64,000 bases of DNA from Chionoecetes opilio (Eukaryota > Arthropoda > Malacostraca > Decapoda > Majidae), in assembly GCA_016584305.1 (NCBI GenBank), contig JACEEZ010020231.1, positions 158,501 through 222,500 of the forward strand, given 5' to 3'. The translations under genes and the position numbers were made by a program. This document shows, piece after piece, positions 30,080-41,500 of the stretch (position 1 is its first letter; the number at the start of each line of letters is the position of its first letter). A model generated the notes under the pieces. It was not told where the DNA came from and searched no databases. It worked only from the letters and a program-made list of their open reading frames with translations.

Positions 30080-32767
30080 CTACATCCACCTTTCATCCCC
30101 ATCCATGAACCTATCCAGCTCCCCTTTAAAGCTCCCCAATGACTCAGCACTAACTACCTGTCTACTGAGACCATTCCACTCATTCACCACCCTATTTGTG
30201 AGCCAGTTTTTCCCTATTTCCTTTCTAAATCTACACTTTTCCAGCTTGAATCCGTTACTTCTTGTTCTACCCTGGTTAAAAGCCGTAAGAACTTTTCCTA
30301 CCTCTCCTTTATTAAATCCCTTTATCCACTTAAAAACTTCTATCAGATCGCCCCTTACTCTGCATCTCTCGAGTGAGTGTAATTTTAATAACTTCAATCT
30401 CCTCTCATAACTAAAGTTACGCATCCCTTATATCATTTTGGTCATCCTTCTCTGCACTTTTTCTAACAACACTATATCTATCCTGTAATATGGAGACCAA
30501 AACTGAACTGCATAGTCTAGGTGAGGCCTGACTAGAGCCAGATAAAGCTTTAGAATAACTTCCGCACTTCTACTTTTAACACTTTTGGTAATGAATCCTA
30601 ATACAGGGAGGTCCCGAAGATACGAGCAGTTAGGTTCCACCTGGCATACTCGTAAAGCGAAATCTCGTATAACGAAACATATAACTACAGGGAGGTCCCG
30701 TTATACGAGCATTCGGTATACGAGAATCCGATGATACGAGATGTGTAAATTAGGGTCTATTTTCAATATACGAGATTGAAAATCCAATGATACGACATTC
30801 AAACTGGGGTGAGTAAAATTATCAAGTTGAAAATGCGCGCCCTACCACTCCAGGGCTGGACAAAGGGGGATTTGGTTGACCCCAGTGAGGTCACCCCTAG
30901 CAAGCCCTGACCTGAAGGGTAATTAAGCATATGGCGCGGCCTGACATTTAGGGGTAATTAGCAGGTGTGCGGGCCCAACCTTGGAACTGCAGTCAGGTCA
31001 CCCCTAGCAAAGCGTGACCTGAAGGGTAATTAAGCATATGGCACGGCCTGACCTTTAGGGGTAATTAGCAGGTGTGCGGGCCCAACCTTGGGACCATTAC
31101 ACTACCTTCTCTTGTATCACGTGGCGTCCCCTACATTACAACATCTTTTTTGCTTGTTATGCATGTTTTATGTTTAATTAATGTGCAGTTATGTTATTTT
31201 GTGTGCTATTTTCTCTTGCAGAATGCTTTTTCTACAGAATAGGTAGTACAGTGTGGGTAATATAGACGCTGTGTGTTTGTTGTGTTTGCTATAGTTTATT
31301 TTAGCTTGAAAAACATGTCTTTTTTTTTTATTTATTTTTTATTGATGGGGTCCTGGAACCAAACCTATATTTTACCATTAGTTATGTGTTTCGTTATACG
31401 AGATTTCGCTTTACGAGTATGCCAGGTGGAACCTAACTGCTCGTATCTTCGGGACCTCCCTGTAATGGTAAAATATAGGTTTGGTTCCAGGACCCCATCA
31501 ATTTTTAAAAAAAAAAGAGAAAAAAAAAGACATGTTTTTCAAGCTAAAATAAACTATAGCAAACACAACAAACACACAGCGTCTATACTACCCACACTGT
31601 ACTACCTATTCTGTAGAAAAAGCATTCTGAAAGAGAAAATAGCACCCAAAATAAAATAAACTGCACATTAATTAAACATAAAACATGCATAACAAACAAA
31701 AAAGACGTTGTAATGTAGGGGACGCCACGTGATACAAGAGAAGGTAGTGTAGCGGTCCCAAGGTTGGGGCCGCACACCTGCTAATTACCCCTAAAGGTCA
31801 GGCCTTGCCATACATATGCTTAATTACCCTTCAGGTCAAGCCTTGCTGGGGGTGACCTGACTGCAGTCCCAAGGTTGGGGCCGCACACCTGCTAATTACC
31901 CCTAAATGTCAGGCCGTGCCATATGCTTAATTACCCTTCAGGTCACGGCTTGCTAGGGGTGACCTCACTGGGGTCAACCAAATCCCCCTTTGTCCAGCCC
32001 GGGAGTGGTAGGGCGCGCATTTTGAGCTTGATAATTTTACTTACCCCAGTTTGAATGTCGTATCATTGGATTTTCGATCTCGTATATTGAAAATAGACCC
32101 TAATTTACACATCTCGTATCATCGGATTCTCGTATACCGAATGCTCGTATAACGGGACCTCCCTGTACTCTATTAGCTCTATTTCTGGCCTCAATACATT
32201 GTTTCCTAGGTCGGAGGTCTGGGCTCACCCTCACTCCAAGATCTTTTTCACCTTCTGATCTTTTCAGCGATACATTGCTTATGGTGTATCTATTACCAGG
32301 GTTTTTTCTACCAACATTCATAACGCTACATTTATCAATATTAAATTCCATCTGCCATCTGACTGCCCACTCGTTAAGTTTATCTAAGTCTTCCTGCAAT
32401 ATGTTTACGTCAGACTGTGATCCAATAATCCTACCTAACTTAGTATCATCAGCAAACTTGCTGATATCACTGCTAATCCCACTATCCAAGTCGTTGATGT
32501 AAATCAAAAATAGTAATGGGCCCAAAACAGACCCTTGTGGAACTCCACTTGTCACCAGTTCCCATTCAGATTTGGAACCATTAATTGTAACCCTTTGTTG
32601 CCTATTACTTAGCCAAGCTCTGATCCAATGAAGAACCTTCCCATCTATACCATGAGCCCTAACCTTATTTAAGAGTCGCTCGTGTGGTACTTTGTCAAAT
32701 GCCTTACTAAAGTCCAGATATATTATATCATAATCCTTATCATTATCTGCCGTCTCATAAACTCATA
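30080..32767 (-). pseudogene. LINE reverse transcriptase (interrupted by foldback at 30604-32165)
   Basis: From 32767 the minus strand encodes YDIIYLDFSKAFDKVPHERL (RT A motif), then TSGVPQGSVLGPLLFLIYIN (B motif), SKFADDTKLGRIIGS (C motif, FADD) and WQMEFNIDKCSVMNVGRKNP. It continues through CIEARNRANRV, is interrupted by the foldback, and resumes LGFITKSVKSRSAEVILKLY. The end is FMDGDERWM with the stop at 30080. One frameshift lies near 30430. Skipping the foldback and one TA rejoins the codons for NRV-LGF in frame. Endonuclease is absent. Confidence 0.85.
30604..32165. mobile_element. Composite Tigger foldback (CAGGGAGGTCCCG family)
   Basis: The outer ends CAGGGAGGTCCCG (30604) and CGGGACCTCCCTG (to 32165) are flanked by TA. 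The arms, about 30690-31380 and 31465-32165, are near-perfect inverse copies (ATACGAGCATTCGGTATACG; GGTGTGCGGGCCCAACCTTG). An 85-bp block with ACGAGCAGTTAGGTTCCACC is present at 30604-30688 and in inverse at 31380-31463. The structure is therefore A-arm-A'-arm', overlapping two possible elements. No transposase. Confidence 0.85.
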
Positions 32768-32805
32768 GTACTTGTACTTATAGACAAACACGTATATTAG
32801 ATGTT

Positions 32806-33633
32806 ACTCTCACGGATGGCTGGAGTGTACTGATTCTTCGAGAGTGGGCGGTGAGCCACCGCTACCAATATCTAGCCACGTGTATACATTTCAGTGGCGA
32901 GAATCTAATGGGCAGCAGCCAATGACTGCGCTTCTAACCAAGGTCCTAATTATAAGGTGCAAATGCTTAATATTACTGGAAATGTTAATTCAAATTATCC
33001 CCAGTACTTATCATTTACTTAAATTACCTTAATTATACCCATTACCATTTAAATTATATATATACATCCCTATTCACCCCTATGACGAGCAGACAATAAC
33101 TCCCTCACTAGGGGGGGGGGGGGGAAACAAACCACCACTCTACCAATTATGAGAGGGTGTTTGGTGGATAATTTCCACACCAGGTACGTTTTTTCTGTAC
33201 AGCCTATTTCTGTACAATATGTGATGAAGTTTGACGTTTTTAGGCCAGAATGGCAAAATTGAGGTTTTATAGAATATAACACTAGCAGACAGCCTTAGAC
33301 TCAAATGTTACATTTATTTATCATGTTTAGATATAACTAACACATTTTTAGCATGGTTCAATGTCATAACTTGTGTTTTAAGCCACAGAAATGCCTTATT
33401 TTACCACATTTTGCCCAAAAATCGCTTTCAGTAAGAAAGTCACTCAAACTTTGATAGCCTCCTATATATCTATTATTTCAGATAAAGTAACCAGAATAGG
33501 TAAAAAATATCCTTATAGTCTTTTCATCAAAACACACTTCATATTCATTATTCGGTGCAGTATATGGTGACAGTGAGGGTAAATATGAACAAAGGTAACC
33601 CCTACCCTGAACCTACATCGCCAATATGCTAAT
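32806..33633. other. No gene recognised; G run
   Basis: Unassigned sequence with a run of 12 or more G at about 33111-33123 and A-T-rich stretches. Confidence 0.5.
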
Positions 33634-33819
33634 GTGATGAAGACAACACATGAGACATACATTTACCATCAATCATCTCAAGCCACAACAGACCGAAAAG
33701 AGTCACACATTCAGGGCATGATGAAATTATTGAAGATAAAGGGTCTCCTCTCTGTTGGTGCTTCTCCAACGCTGCAAAATTTTGTGACAAAAGAGGTCAT
33801 GTCCGACGACATCAGGAAT
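33634..33819 (+). pseudogene. XPG/FEN1-like family gene B, first surviving piece
   Basis: The frame encodes MKTTHETYIYHQSSQATTDR, then a GMMKLLKIKGLLSVG segment and LQNFVTKEVMSDDIRN, ending exactly at the AAT target duplication of the inserted element. The continuation is at 37361. This N-terminal region aligns by eye with the corresponding region of the inserted element's own gene (LTTVLSRKVVPDKMVDAL). Both therefore belong to one uncharacterised family. No known domain in this part. The start codon is uncertain; upstream is non-coding. Confidence 0.55.
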
Positions 33820-34429
33820 TAGTAGGGTCACTTAGGGCGATTCGCTTCACATTAGGTGAAGGAAGTATTTTGAGGGTCTTATCCTAAGCATTTTGTGCCG
33901 CTGAATCCGAAAATCGTAGTTGGGTCACTCGTTAGCGGTAAGTTTTCGCGCAATTTGCAATTTGGCAATTTGGCAATAAAATTGGCAATTACAAATTGCA
34001 GAATGAGAACCAGACGTCGTAGAGACCTCGTTTTGGACTCAAATTGAAGCTTATTAAGAGTGCATAAAATGTTATTTAGTACTCCGTGGTTGTATCTGTT
34101 CGCATTACTGAACTATAATGGAAATTAGAGATAAGTGGAAAAAAATGGAAAAAAATATAAAAGGAATAATTTTGGCCTTAATTTCACATCAAAAGTCATG
34201 AAATGTTTCTGGCTGTATCTGTTCTCATAAAGGCACTACCGTCTGATTAATAGAAAATGGTAACTTTTCTCTGACTGTCCCCTCATGGTCGTATTTTATG
34301 ACATACGGTAATGAAATTTCGCAAATAAATGTAAAATTTCATTGGCTATAATTTTAGAAATTAGCTATAAACCCGTAAATAAAATAAATTCATTTATTAT
34401 ATCGCACATTTTCCTTCCCAGGTCTCGCA

Positions 34430-36624
34430 ATGAAATCGTGTGTCATTTGCGGTGCAACTAACGGAGATGTGGTCCTTCGACCTCGGACGCCCAAGGAGGA
34501 TGTTCGGAGTATGCTGGCCAAGTGAGCTTCGAAAGGCGAATTCGTAGAGGCCCACAGGAGGTCCTCTAGAAGGGACGATTGGTCGTGGCACCGACCAGTG
34601 CATTGCTAAAATCCAGCCCCACAAATTCGTCCTGGGTCCTGGGTCCTGGGTCCCACTGGGTCGTTCGTAAGTCGTTGGTACCTTTCACGTCCCTTGGCTG
34701 CGACCATGCCTTGGAACAGGTGAACCGGACTCTGAAAGGTGACGGTGGGCTTGTAGGGATCACGAAAAATCCCTCGACGAGGACCAAGTTCTTCTTGATC
34801 CAAGACGACTCTTGGCAATCAAGGCCAAATCATTCGGAAGTTCTGCTAACGGCATCAAAGCACCACAAGGACAGCCCAGCGGTCACGAAGAAGACACACG
34901 AGATGACCAAAGAGGTTGCTGGTCTTCTTCGCCAGCATAACCCCTTCACATCGCGAGAAAGCCCAACTCACCACCGTCCTTTCCCGCAAGGTTGTTCCAG
35001 ATAAGATGGTGGACGCACTGACAAGAATCGAGGAGACTGGCAAGGAAGCTCTCTTGAAGTACAAAGAGGGAAGGATCAGACTGCGCAGCAAAGTCCATGG
35101 GAGGTCCTGCATCGTCAGCCTACCAATACATTCAAAACGCTGGGCAAGAAAGCCAAAGTTTCAATCGGAGGGAAGCAGGTGATTGTCACGGGATCCTCAG
35201 ACTTCACTCGGCGCCTGCTGCCTCGCCCTCCAACTCGACAGCAGTCTGGACCTTCGCACCATCATCTCCAACTATGAGCTCTCCCTGTTCCCTCTTGCCC
35301 TCTTTGACGACCAAGGCCACCCGCGGGTCACGACAAAAGTGCCCTTCTCAGGGTTCTGGAGAAGATGAACGCGGCGGTCTCCACGGCCTCGCAAACCCCT
35401 TCATCCTCTCGCGTGCTGGTCCTCGACGGGATGGCTATCCTTCAGCAGCACCCCGTTTCCGGCTCAGCAAACTTTAAGGACCTGGTTGGATCCCTCCTGC
35501 AGAGAGTTGCCCAACTGGGTGTTGGCTACGGGGAGTTGCACCTTGTCTTTGACAGGTACGACATCGGCGCGTCCCTCAAAGACAAGACGAGGGAACAGCG
35601 AGCCCGAGGTGGAGATACGATATCGACATCCAAGCAGCGACGAGGATCAAAGCTGGAATGACCATGGCTAACATCTTGTCCACCAAAAGCAACAAGACTG
35701 CTATGACCTCTCTCATTGCCTCCCAATCTAGCACCATTCATGGGGATTACGCGTCGTCTGCGCGTGGCGCGACAAAGCCGTGGCAACTTCTGGACCGGAC
35801 GGAACCAAGTTCGCTTCAGAACAAGAGGAAGCGGACGCTAAGATGATATATCATCTCTCCATGCTCGACAAAGATGTGGAGGCAACCGTAGTTTCTTCCC
35901 GGACACTGACGTCCTCGTCCTCCTCCTCCGACACTTCCCCAAGATACCTCCCAACACGTGCCTCCAGCTTGGCAAGCGACTTTCAACGTTCAGCTCATCC
36001 ACGATGAACTGGGCTCTCACGCGGATGTGATCACGTCCTTCCATGCTCTGACTGGTTGCGACACCACTTGCGCCCTCTTCAGGAAAGGCAAGTTGCAAGC
36101 TTGGCCTGTGTTCCAGGCGGCCGACCAGGCAACCCTCGACGCTTTGGTACACTCCGAAGCCCTGGTCCGCTGACGCAAGAGAGCCTGGATGTGCTGTGCC
36201 GATTCGTGAGCAGAATTTACGGATATACCTGCTCTCTGCCGCAGGCGAGGTGGAACGGCACTTCAGAAGAAGAAGGTTGGAGCAGCACTGGCCCCTCCGA
36301 CAGTCAACGCCAACACCCAGCACATTATGCGAGCCCAGCTACAGGCCGTCGTCTGGGAGGGGGCTGTGAAGAAGGAGTTGGTGACCCTCGACCCGACCAG
36401 TACGGCTACGGACCAAACCTGGTGCCTATCCCTTCCACCCTGCCTCCCGCCCCGCAAAGTATCATGGATGGGATGCAGTGCGGATGCAAGACGAACTGCT
36501 CGACCATCGCTGCCGCTGTCAACGCCTGCAGACTCCTTGTTCGGAGCTTTGAGATTGCTCCCCCGAGATGTGCATCAACGACGAGGAAGATGGGCATGAG
36601 GACGTCGATGGCGTAGACGACTAG
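34430..36624 (+). pseudogene. XPG/FEN1-like nuclease-family protein encoded by the TIR element (broken)
   Basis: It starts MKSCVICGATNGDVVL after a possible acceptor (CCTTCCCAG). Frames alternate with several frameshifts. In order: a DHALEQVNRTLKGDGGLVGI stretch; LTTVLSRKVVPDKM; LVLDGMAILQQHP (Asp at 35425-35427); LHLVFDRYDIGASL with basic KTREQR (Asp at 35551-35553); QEEADAKMIYHLSML (Glu-Glu-Ala-Asp at 35825-35836); PDTDVLVLLLRHFPK (35902-35910); HALTGCDTTCALFRKG (Asp at 36060-36062); and a PPAP...CGCKTNCS Cys-rich tail to the stop at 36622-36624. The spacing mimics the five acidic regions of FEN1/XPG nucleases. I recognise this as a multicopy uncharacterised family of aquatic invertebrates. 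Nuclease activity and a role in transposition are inferences. Confidence 0.6.
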
Positions 36625-36761
36625 ATATTTCGATTTTTTTCAACTTGTGAATGCTCGCTATCGCAAGTAAGGGATTTTTTTTGTGTTCTAATTGTTATTT
36701 TCCAAAATACGCGGAGGAGACTCGTTTCGTTGTTTGAAATTTTGTGTTCTGGATTAATACT

Positions 36762-36850
36762 CGGGTCACTTCGGGCGGAAAAAAGGCTTTCTGCTTCACC
36801 TTAGGTGAAGGAAGTATTTTTGAGGGTCTTATCCTAAGCATTTTTCAGTT
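36762..36850 (+). repeat. Internal direct copy of the left TIR
   Basis: CTCGGGTCACTTCGGGCGG followed by CACCTTAGGTGAAGGAAGTA and GAGGGTCTTATCCTAAGCAT repeats the left terminus (33824-33905). With the right TIR at 37060-37360 it delimits a 600-bp MITE-like unit inside the element's right end. Confidence 0.7.
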
Positions 36851-37360
36851 GAAATACCCTGTTCTACGCAATAATTGTACCCACCCTTGCACAAATTCGT
36901 TAATTAAATGTGTCCTAAGAACAATTGTTTTGTTATTTTACTTTTTTTACTAATTAAAATTTAGTTTTTAATTATTAGAACTCAGGCTTTAAGGCCAAAA
37001 TTATTCCTTTTATATTTTTCCCAATTTTTTTCCACTTATCTCTAATTTCCATTATAGATCAGTAATCCGAACAGATACAACCACGGAGTACTCAATAACA
37101 TTTTATGCACTCTTAATAAGCTTCAATTTGAGTCCAAAACGAGGTCTCTACGACGTCTGGTTCTCATTCTGCAATTTGTAATTGCCAATTTTATTGCCAA
37201 ATTGCCAAATTGCAAATTGCGCGAAAACTTACCGCTAACGAGTGACCCAACTACGATTTTCGGATTCAGCGGCACAAAATGCTTAGGATAAGACCCTCAA
37301 AATACTTCCTTCACCTAAGGTGAAGCGAAAGCCTTTTTTCCGCCCTAAGTGACCCGACTA

Positions 37361-37712
37361 AATGACATGCTGAATGCTTTCACGAAAGGGAAAGAAAAGT
37401 ACCTGACATTCAGGAAAGAGAAGTTTCTCCACAAAATGTCACGAATCAGTAACTGCATTCAGCGTTCAAGTTTGAAAAGAATGTTAACTATCCATAATAA
37501 ACCACAGAAGACAATCAGAAAGACAGTGAAGGAGATGAATTTAACAGAGAGAAGCATTGAAATTGCTCGGGAGCGTGGCCTCTCGACTGAACACCTGCTA
37601 AAATATGATGTTGTTCCATCCCCACTGTTGGTTGATGTTGAAGAAATGATGACAAAGCCAGCAAAGTGTCAGTTATCAAGGAGTTGGAGGTACATTTCCA
37701 ACCTGGTTTTTC
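37361..37712 (+). pseudogene. XPG/FEN1-like family gene B, second piece
   Basis: Continues in frame from 33819 as RN-DMLNAFTKGKEKYLTFRK when the insert and one AAT are ignored. It goes on with VKEMNLTERSIEIARERGLS, the TEHLLKYDVVPSPLL stretch and MTKPAK. A frameshift near 37665 leads to VIKELEVHFQP, after which the LINE begins. The EMNLTERSI..ARERGLSTEHLLKYDVVPSPL pattern is the region that precedes the nuclease-like domain in this family (family knowledge, recalled). Confidence 0.6.
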
Positions 37713-37739
37713 CTTGAAGGCGCCATGGCGAGCAGACGT

Positions 37740-38562
37740 GTGTTGTTGTGTTCCGCCTCCTGCTCCTTCCAGTGATCAGTGGTCGTGCCTTCCTCCACTT
37801 TCGTCATTGTGCAGGGATGACATTCTTTCTCGCTCCAGTACAGGCCCTTCCATTGCAGTGTGGCGGGCCTCATGGCCCAAGATCAGGGTACTGCCCTACA
37901 ACCGTGAGGCCCAGCAGCTTTACACTACTCTAGCCCAGGACAATAAGCCACTGCATGATATAAACAAAGCTCTGCAACAACTACAACTTCCGAGCCTTAA
38001 GGGCCCCATACCTCCGTCCTCTTCTGTCAGGACGTCCCCTTCTGCTTCTCCTCCACGAGCTGTACGCCCCGACATCCCATACTCTGCACTCGTAACGGTC
38101 AACAGATTTGATGTATTGCAGAGCCTGCAGGATGATGATGCGCCCACACAGATCCCTATTCTTCCTTCTCCAGCTGCTTCTCAACCCAGGAGACACATCC
38201 GCCCACGGCAGATGCCTCACATGACGCCTTCCCCAACAACGGTCCTTTTAGAGTGCAAAGTTCCTGCACCTCCACCTACTGATTTGACCCACTCCACAAT
38301 AGAAGTAAAGATTCACCATTCACAAGTCGGCTCAAACTCCAATCACACCGGTGTCGCACCTATCCCAGCTGCTCCTTGGCCCCGCCATCCCCGGGTGCCT
38401 CACGTGCCACCAACCCATCCACCACCTCCATCCTCTCCTCCTGCCAGCCCACCTTCTCTGCAAAAGCACGAGACCATCTCCAAGCTTCTCAACCTCCTCT
38501 GGGAGGCCTGCCTCCTTTACCAACAAGGTAATACAGTACCTATCATTATTGCAGCCCTGTGA
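37740..38562 (+). pseudogene. LINE ORF1 (Pro-rich)
   Basis: An open frame to the stop at 38560-38562 has a moderately conserved start (WRASWPKIRVLPYNREAQQL, HDINKALQQLQLP). A long Pro/Ser-rich tail follows (PPSSSVRTSPSASPP and HPPPPSSPPASPP). The C-terminal part resembles the RNA-binding, low-complexity ORF1 proteins of I/jockey-type LINEs only in position and composition. No CCHC knuckle was seen. The upstream edge is uncertain because the gene-B reading runs into the LINE 5' region in the same frame. Confidence 0.5.
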
Positions 38563-38599
38563 CCTTCCCTCGCCGACGTTCTGCTTCGCCTCATCCAGT

Positions 38600-41500
38600 G
38601 ATGGCCCTCTCCTTCCTTTTCTGGAATTCCAGGTGGTCTCCTTTGCGAGTCCCAGGGGTTCCAGTCCCACCTGCGTGACACTCTCCCTTCAATTGTTGGG
38701 TTGTGTGAGACGTGGCTCTCCCCCCACCCCTTTCTCAGATTCCCAGGCTACTCGATTATGTGACAGGACAGACCCCAAGGGCATGCAGGTGGAGTCCTTC
38801 TCACCTTTTGCGATACCCTTACTTACTCCCCACTGCTCTTCCACAGTGGCACCAAAGACGTCTAGAGGTGATCGCTGCCAAGGTTACTACGACCAACGGT
38901 GAGCTAACTGTGGGAATCTGCTATAACCCTGATGGTTCCACCTCACACCCCGAAATTGATCACTATCTTTCCCAGCTTCCTCCTCCAGTCATCCTCATGG
39001 GTAATTTTAATACTCATCATCGCTCCTGGGAACCTGACCTGCCCCTCCACCTCACCAACACCTCTGGAAGAGCATTATTCCAAACACTGATAGATGCACC
39101 TCGGCTGTCACTGCTTACCCCTCCAGGACCCTCAACACGCTTCCATCCCCATATTACTACTGGCTCTGTCTTGGACCTCTTGGTGGGAGATCCACTCTTC
39201 AGCTCCATAGTCATCTCCACAGGTCCATATATGGGAAGTGACCACCTCCCTGTTTCGGTTTCGATACCAGGCGTCATTCCCAGAACTTCCTCTGGATGTT
39301 TGCCCCGCTGCAAACTTTTTCCTTCCAACTGGGCAAAGTACGCAGAGGCTTTAGAACATGCTTCTGACATATCCTCCTTCCATCTTGAGGATGCAGCAGA
39401 GTCACTGTCCAATAGACTCCTGGACGCTGGAAAGGCTACTTTCCCACTCACAACACATCGCACGCCTCATTGCCCTGGTAAACCATGGTGGGATAGTGAA
39501 TGCTCCCAAGCTATCCAGGCCCGTCGGCACGCTTGGAACCAGTGGAGGAAGAAAACCACCCTACAGCTCAGGGCTGCCTACCGTCGTCTTGAAGCAGTCT
39601 GTGACAGGACCATACTACGCCACTACGGGCCAAGAGGTAGACTTGGGGTTCCCACTGCTCCTCCCTTTCCTGCTCCTCCTCAGTCAAATGAACCTGGGAT
39701 TTTCTCCATTCCATGGAGGGTACCAAGAGGCCTCCATCTATACCCTTACATGACGGCACCGATTCTCTCCCTGAAAACCCTCGGAAAGCAGCACTTCTTG
39801 CCTCCAGTTTCCATGCAAAAGTTGGACACCTACCAGCTCTCCAGCCACTCCCTGAGCTTAGGGATTCTGTCATTAAGGCCATGACTTCACCTGGTATACC
39901 TGCACTCATACAACCCTTTACCACTGAGGAACTGGAGCGAGCCATATCTACCTTAAAGCCTGGGAAGACTGCGGGACAAGACTGCATTCCCAATGAATTC
40001 CTTCTCCACCTTCCCTCTCCTTGGAAGGAAACTGTCCTCATAATTTACAACACCAGCTGGCTCACAGGACGTTTCCCAACATGCTGGAGGTCTTCTACTT
40101 TAATACCCCCATACCTAAACCAGGAAAAGACCTAACGTGGCCCTCAGGATACCGTCCTATTGCTCTCCTCTCTTGTGTTGGAAAGCTGCTAGAGCACTTA
40201 GCGAGCAATCGTTTTACCTGGTAGCTTGAGGAATACCATCTCCTGAAGGAGCAGTGTGGCTTTCGGCCTCACCGAAGTACTCTTGACGTCCTGGCCCAAC
40301 TTGAATACCACATTTGTGACATATACAGGAAGAAGGAAGTCATGGCGGCACTCTTCATTGACCTGGAGGGGGCCTTCGACTCTGCCTCCCACCACGGCAT
40401 CCTTTATAAATTGGCAGCCATGGGATTTTCAGGGGCCACACTCGCCTGGCTGGAGAGCTTCCTTACAGGCAGAACCTACCAAGTAGCAGTGGGTGCCTCT
40501 ATGTCACCCCCACACTCTATCCGGAGAGGTGTGCCACAGAGATCAATGCTCGGTCCTCTACTATTTAACATCCTGCTCTCTGACCTTGATATTCCATCCC
40601 ACTCCCATCTCCTCTTGTATGCTGATAATATCACTCTCCTTAGCAGAGCTTCAACACAGCATTAGGCACAACATAACGTCCATGAGGCAGCATCAGCATT
40701 AGAAAACTGAGTGAACACATGGGGACTTACCATCAGTGCTCCAAAGAGCACCCTCATGTGCTTCACTCGTAAACCTATTCACTCACCACCTACTGTCAAT
40801 CTGTGTGGCTCCTCTGTCCCCTACTCTAGGTGGCACAACTTCTTGGGTCTACGACTAGACGGTCCCCATCTCACCTGGTCGGTCCATGTGGAACATCTTC
40901 GCATCTCCTGCCAAAAGCGGCTCGCAGTAATGAAGCGGATAGCAGGAGTCCGCTGGGGTGCTAGTCGTGAACTCCTGCTACAATACTTCACCGCCTCCAG
41001 TAGATCTAAGCTTTTGTATGGCAGCTGTATTTATGGCTCCACTGCCTCCACCTTACAAAAGCTTGATGTCCTCCAGAATGCTGCCCTACGGATCGCCTAG
41101 GGGGCAGTGAAATCCATCCTATCATCTCTCTTATCATCTCTATCAACTCAGGAAACAGATACTCTGTCATCAATTCCTCAGAATATTGGGTCTGCCATCT
41201 TCCCATCCCTTCCAATTACTTTGCATCAACTCTGGAGTGAACTGGCATGTGCCGGTTTAGTTACCTGGTGCCCGACAACCCCTCCTCGTGCGAGCTTTCC
41301 TGGCATTTGTTGTCCTCAGAGTGCCCCTCCCAACACACCAGCCAACCAGCCCACACTCCCCAATCCCACCCTGGATGGATATCACACACAGGTTTGCTCT
41401 GCACATCCCAGACCTTCCACCTAAACACTCTGCTGGTCCCCTGGCAGCTGTGTTGTTCTGTCAACTAGACCAAACGCTCTACCTAAATCACCAAAAACTC

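Larger units (their letters stand above)
30005..32767 (-). mobile_element. CR1/L2-like LINE, 5'-truncated, split by a Tigger foldback
   Basis: GTACTTGTACTT flanks both edges (29993-30004 and 32768-32779), consistent with a target duplication inside a tandem array. The minus strand carries RT coding from 32767 to 32167 and from 30603 to 30080. The 3' UTR ends in CTTCCTTATTTTCTTATGTT at about 30005-30030. The foldback 30604-32165 sits in the coding region. It is the most intact of the three family members here. Confidence 0.85.
33820..37360 (+). mobile_element. TIR element of unassigned class encoding an XPG/FEN1-like protein, 3541 bp
   Basis: TAGTAGGGTCACTTAGGGCG (33820) and the inverse of its right end (CGCCCTAAGTGACCCGACTA, to 37360) are TIRs with one mismatch in the first 20 bases. 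The inverted similarity extends about 280 bp on each side (through GAACCAGACGTCGTAGAGAC and GCTTATTAAGAGTGCATAAA). AAT flanks both sides (33817-33819 and 37361-37363), giving a 3-bp target duplication. Removing the insert restores an open frame across the target. The gene runs 34430-36624. The termini do not match CACTA, PIF/Harbinger or hAT rules that I know. Confidence 0.8.

Noticed and set aside
33111..33123. G run as quadruplex or regulatory site
   Set aside because: A single homopolymer without multiple spaced G tracts; may also be a length-uncertain assembly position.
34430..36624. A true host FEN1 or XPG repair gene
   Set aside because: The similarity is limited to acidic motifs and spacing. 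The gene is intron-poor, frameshifted, Cys-rich at the end and lies between TIRs with a target duplication.
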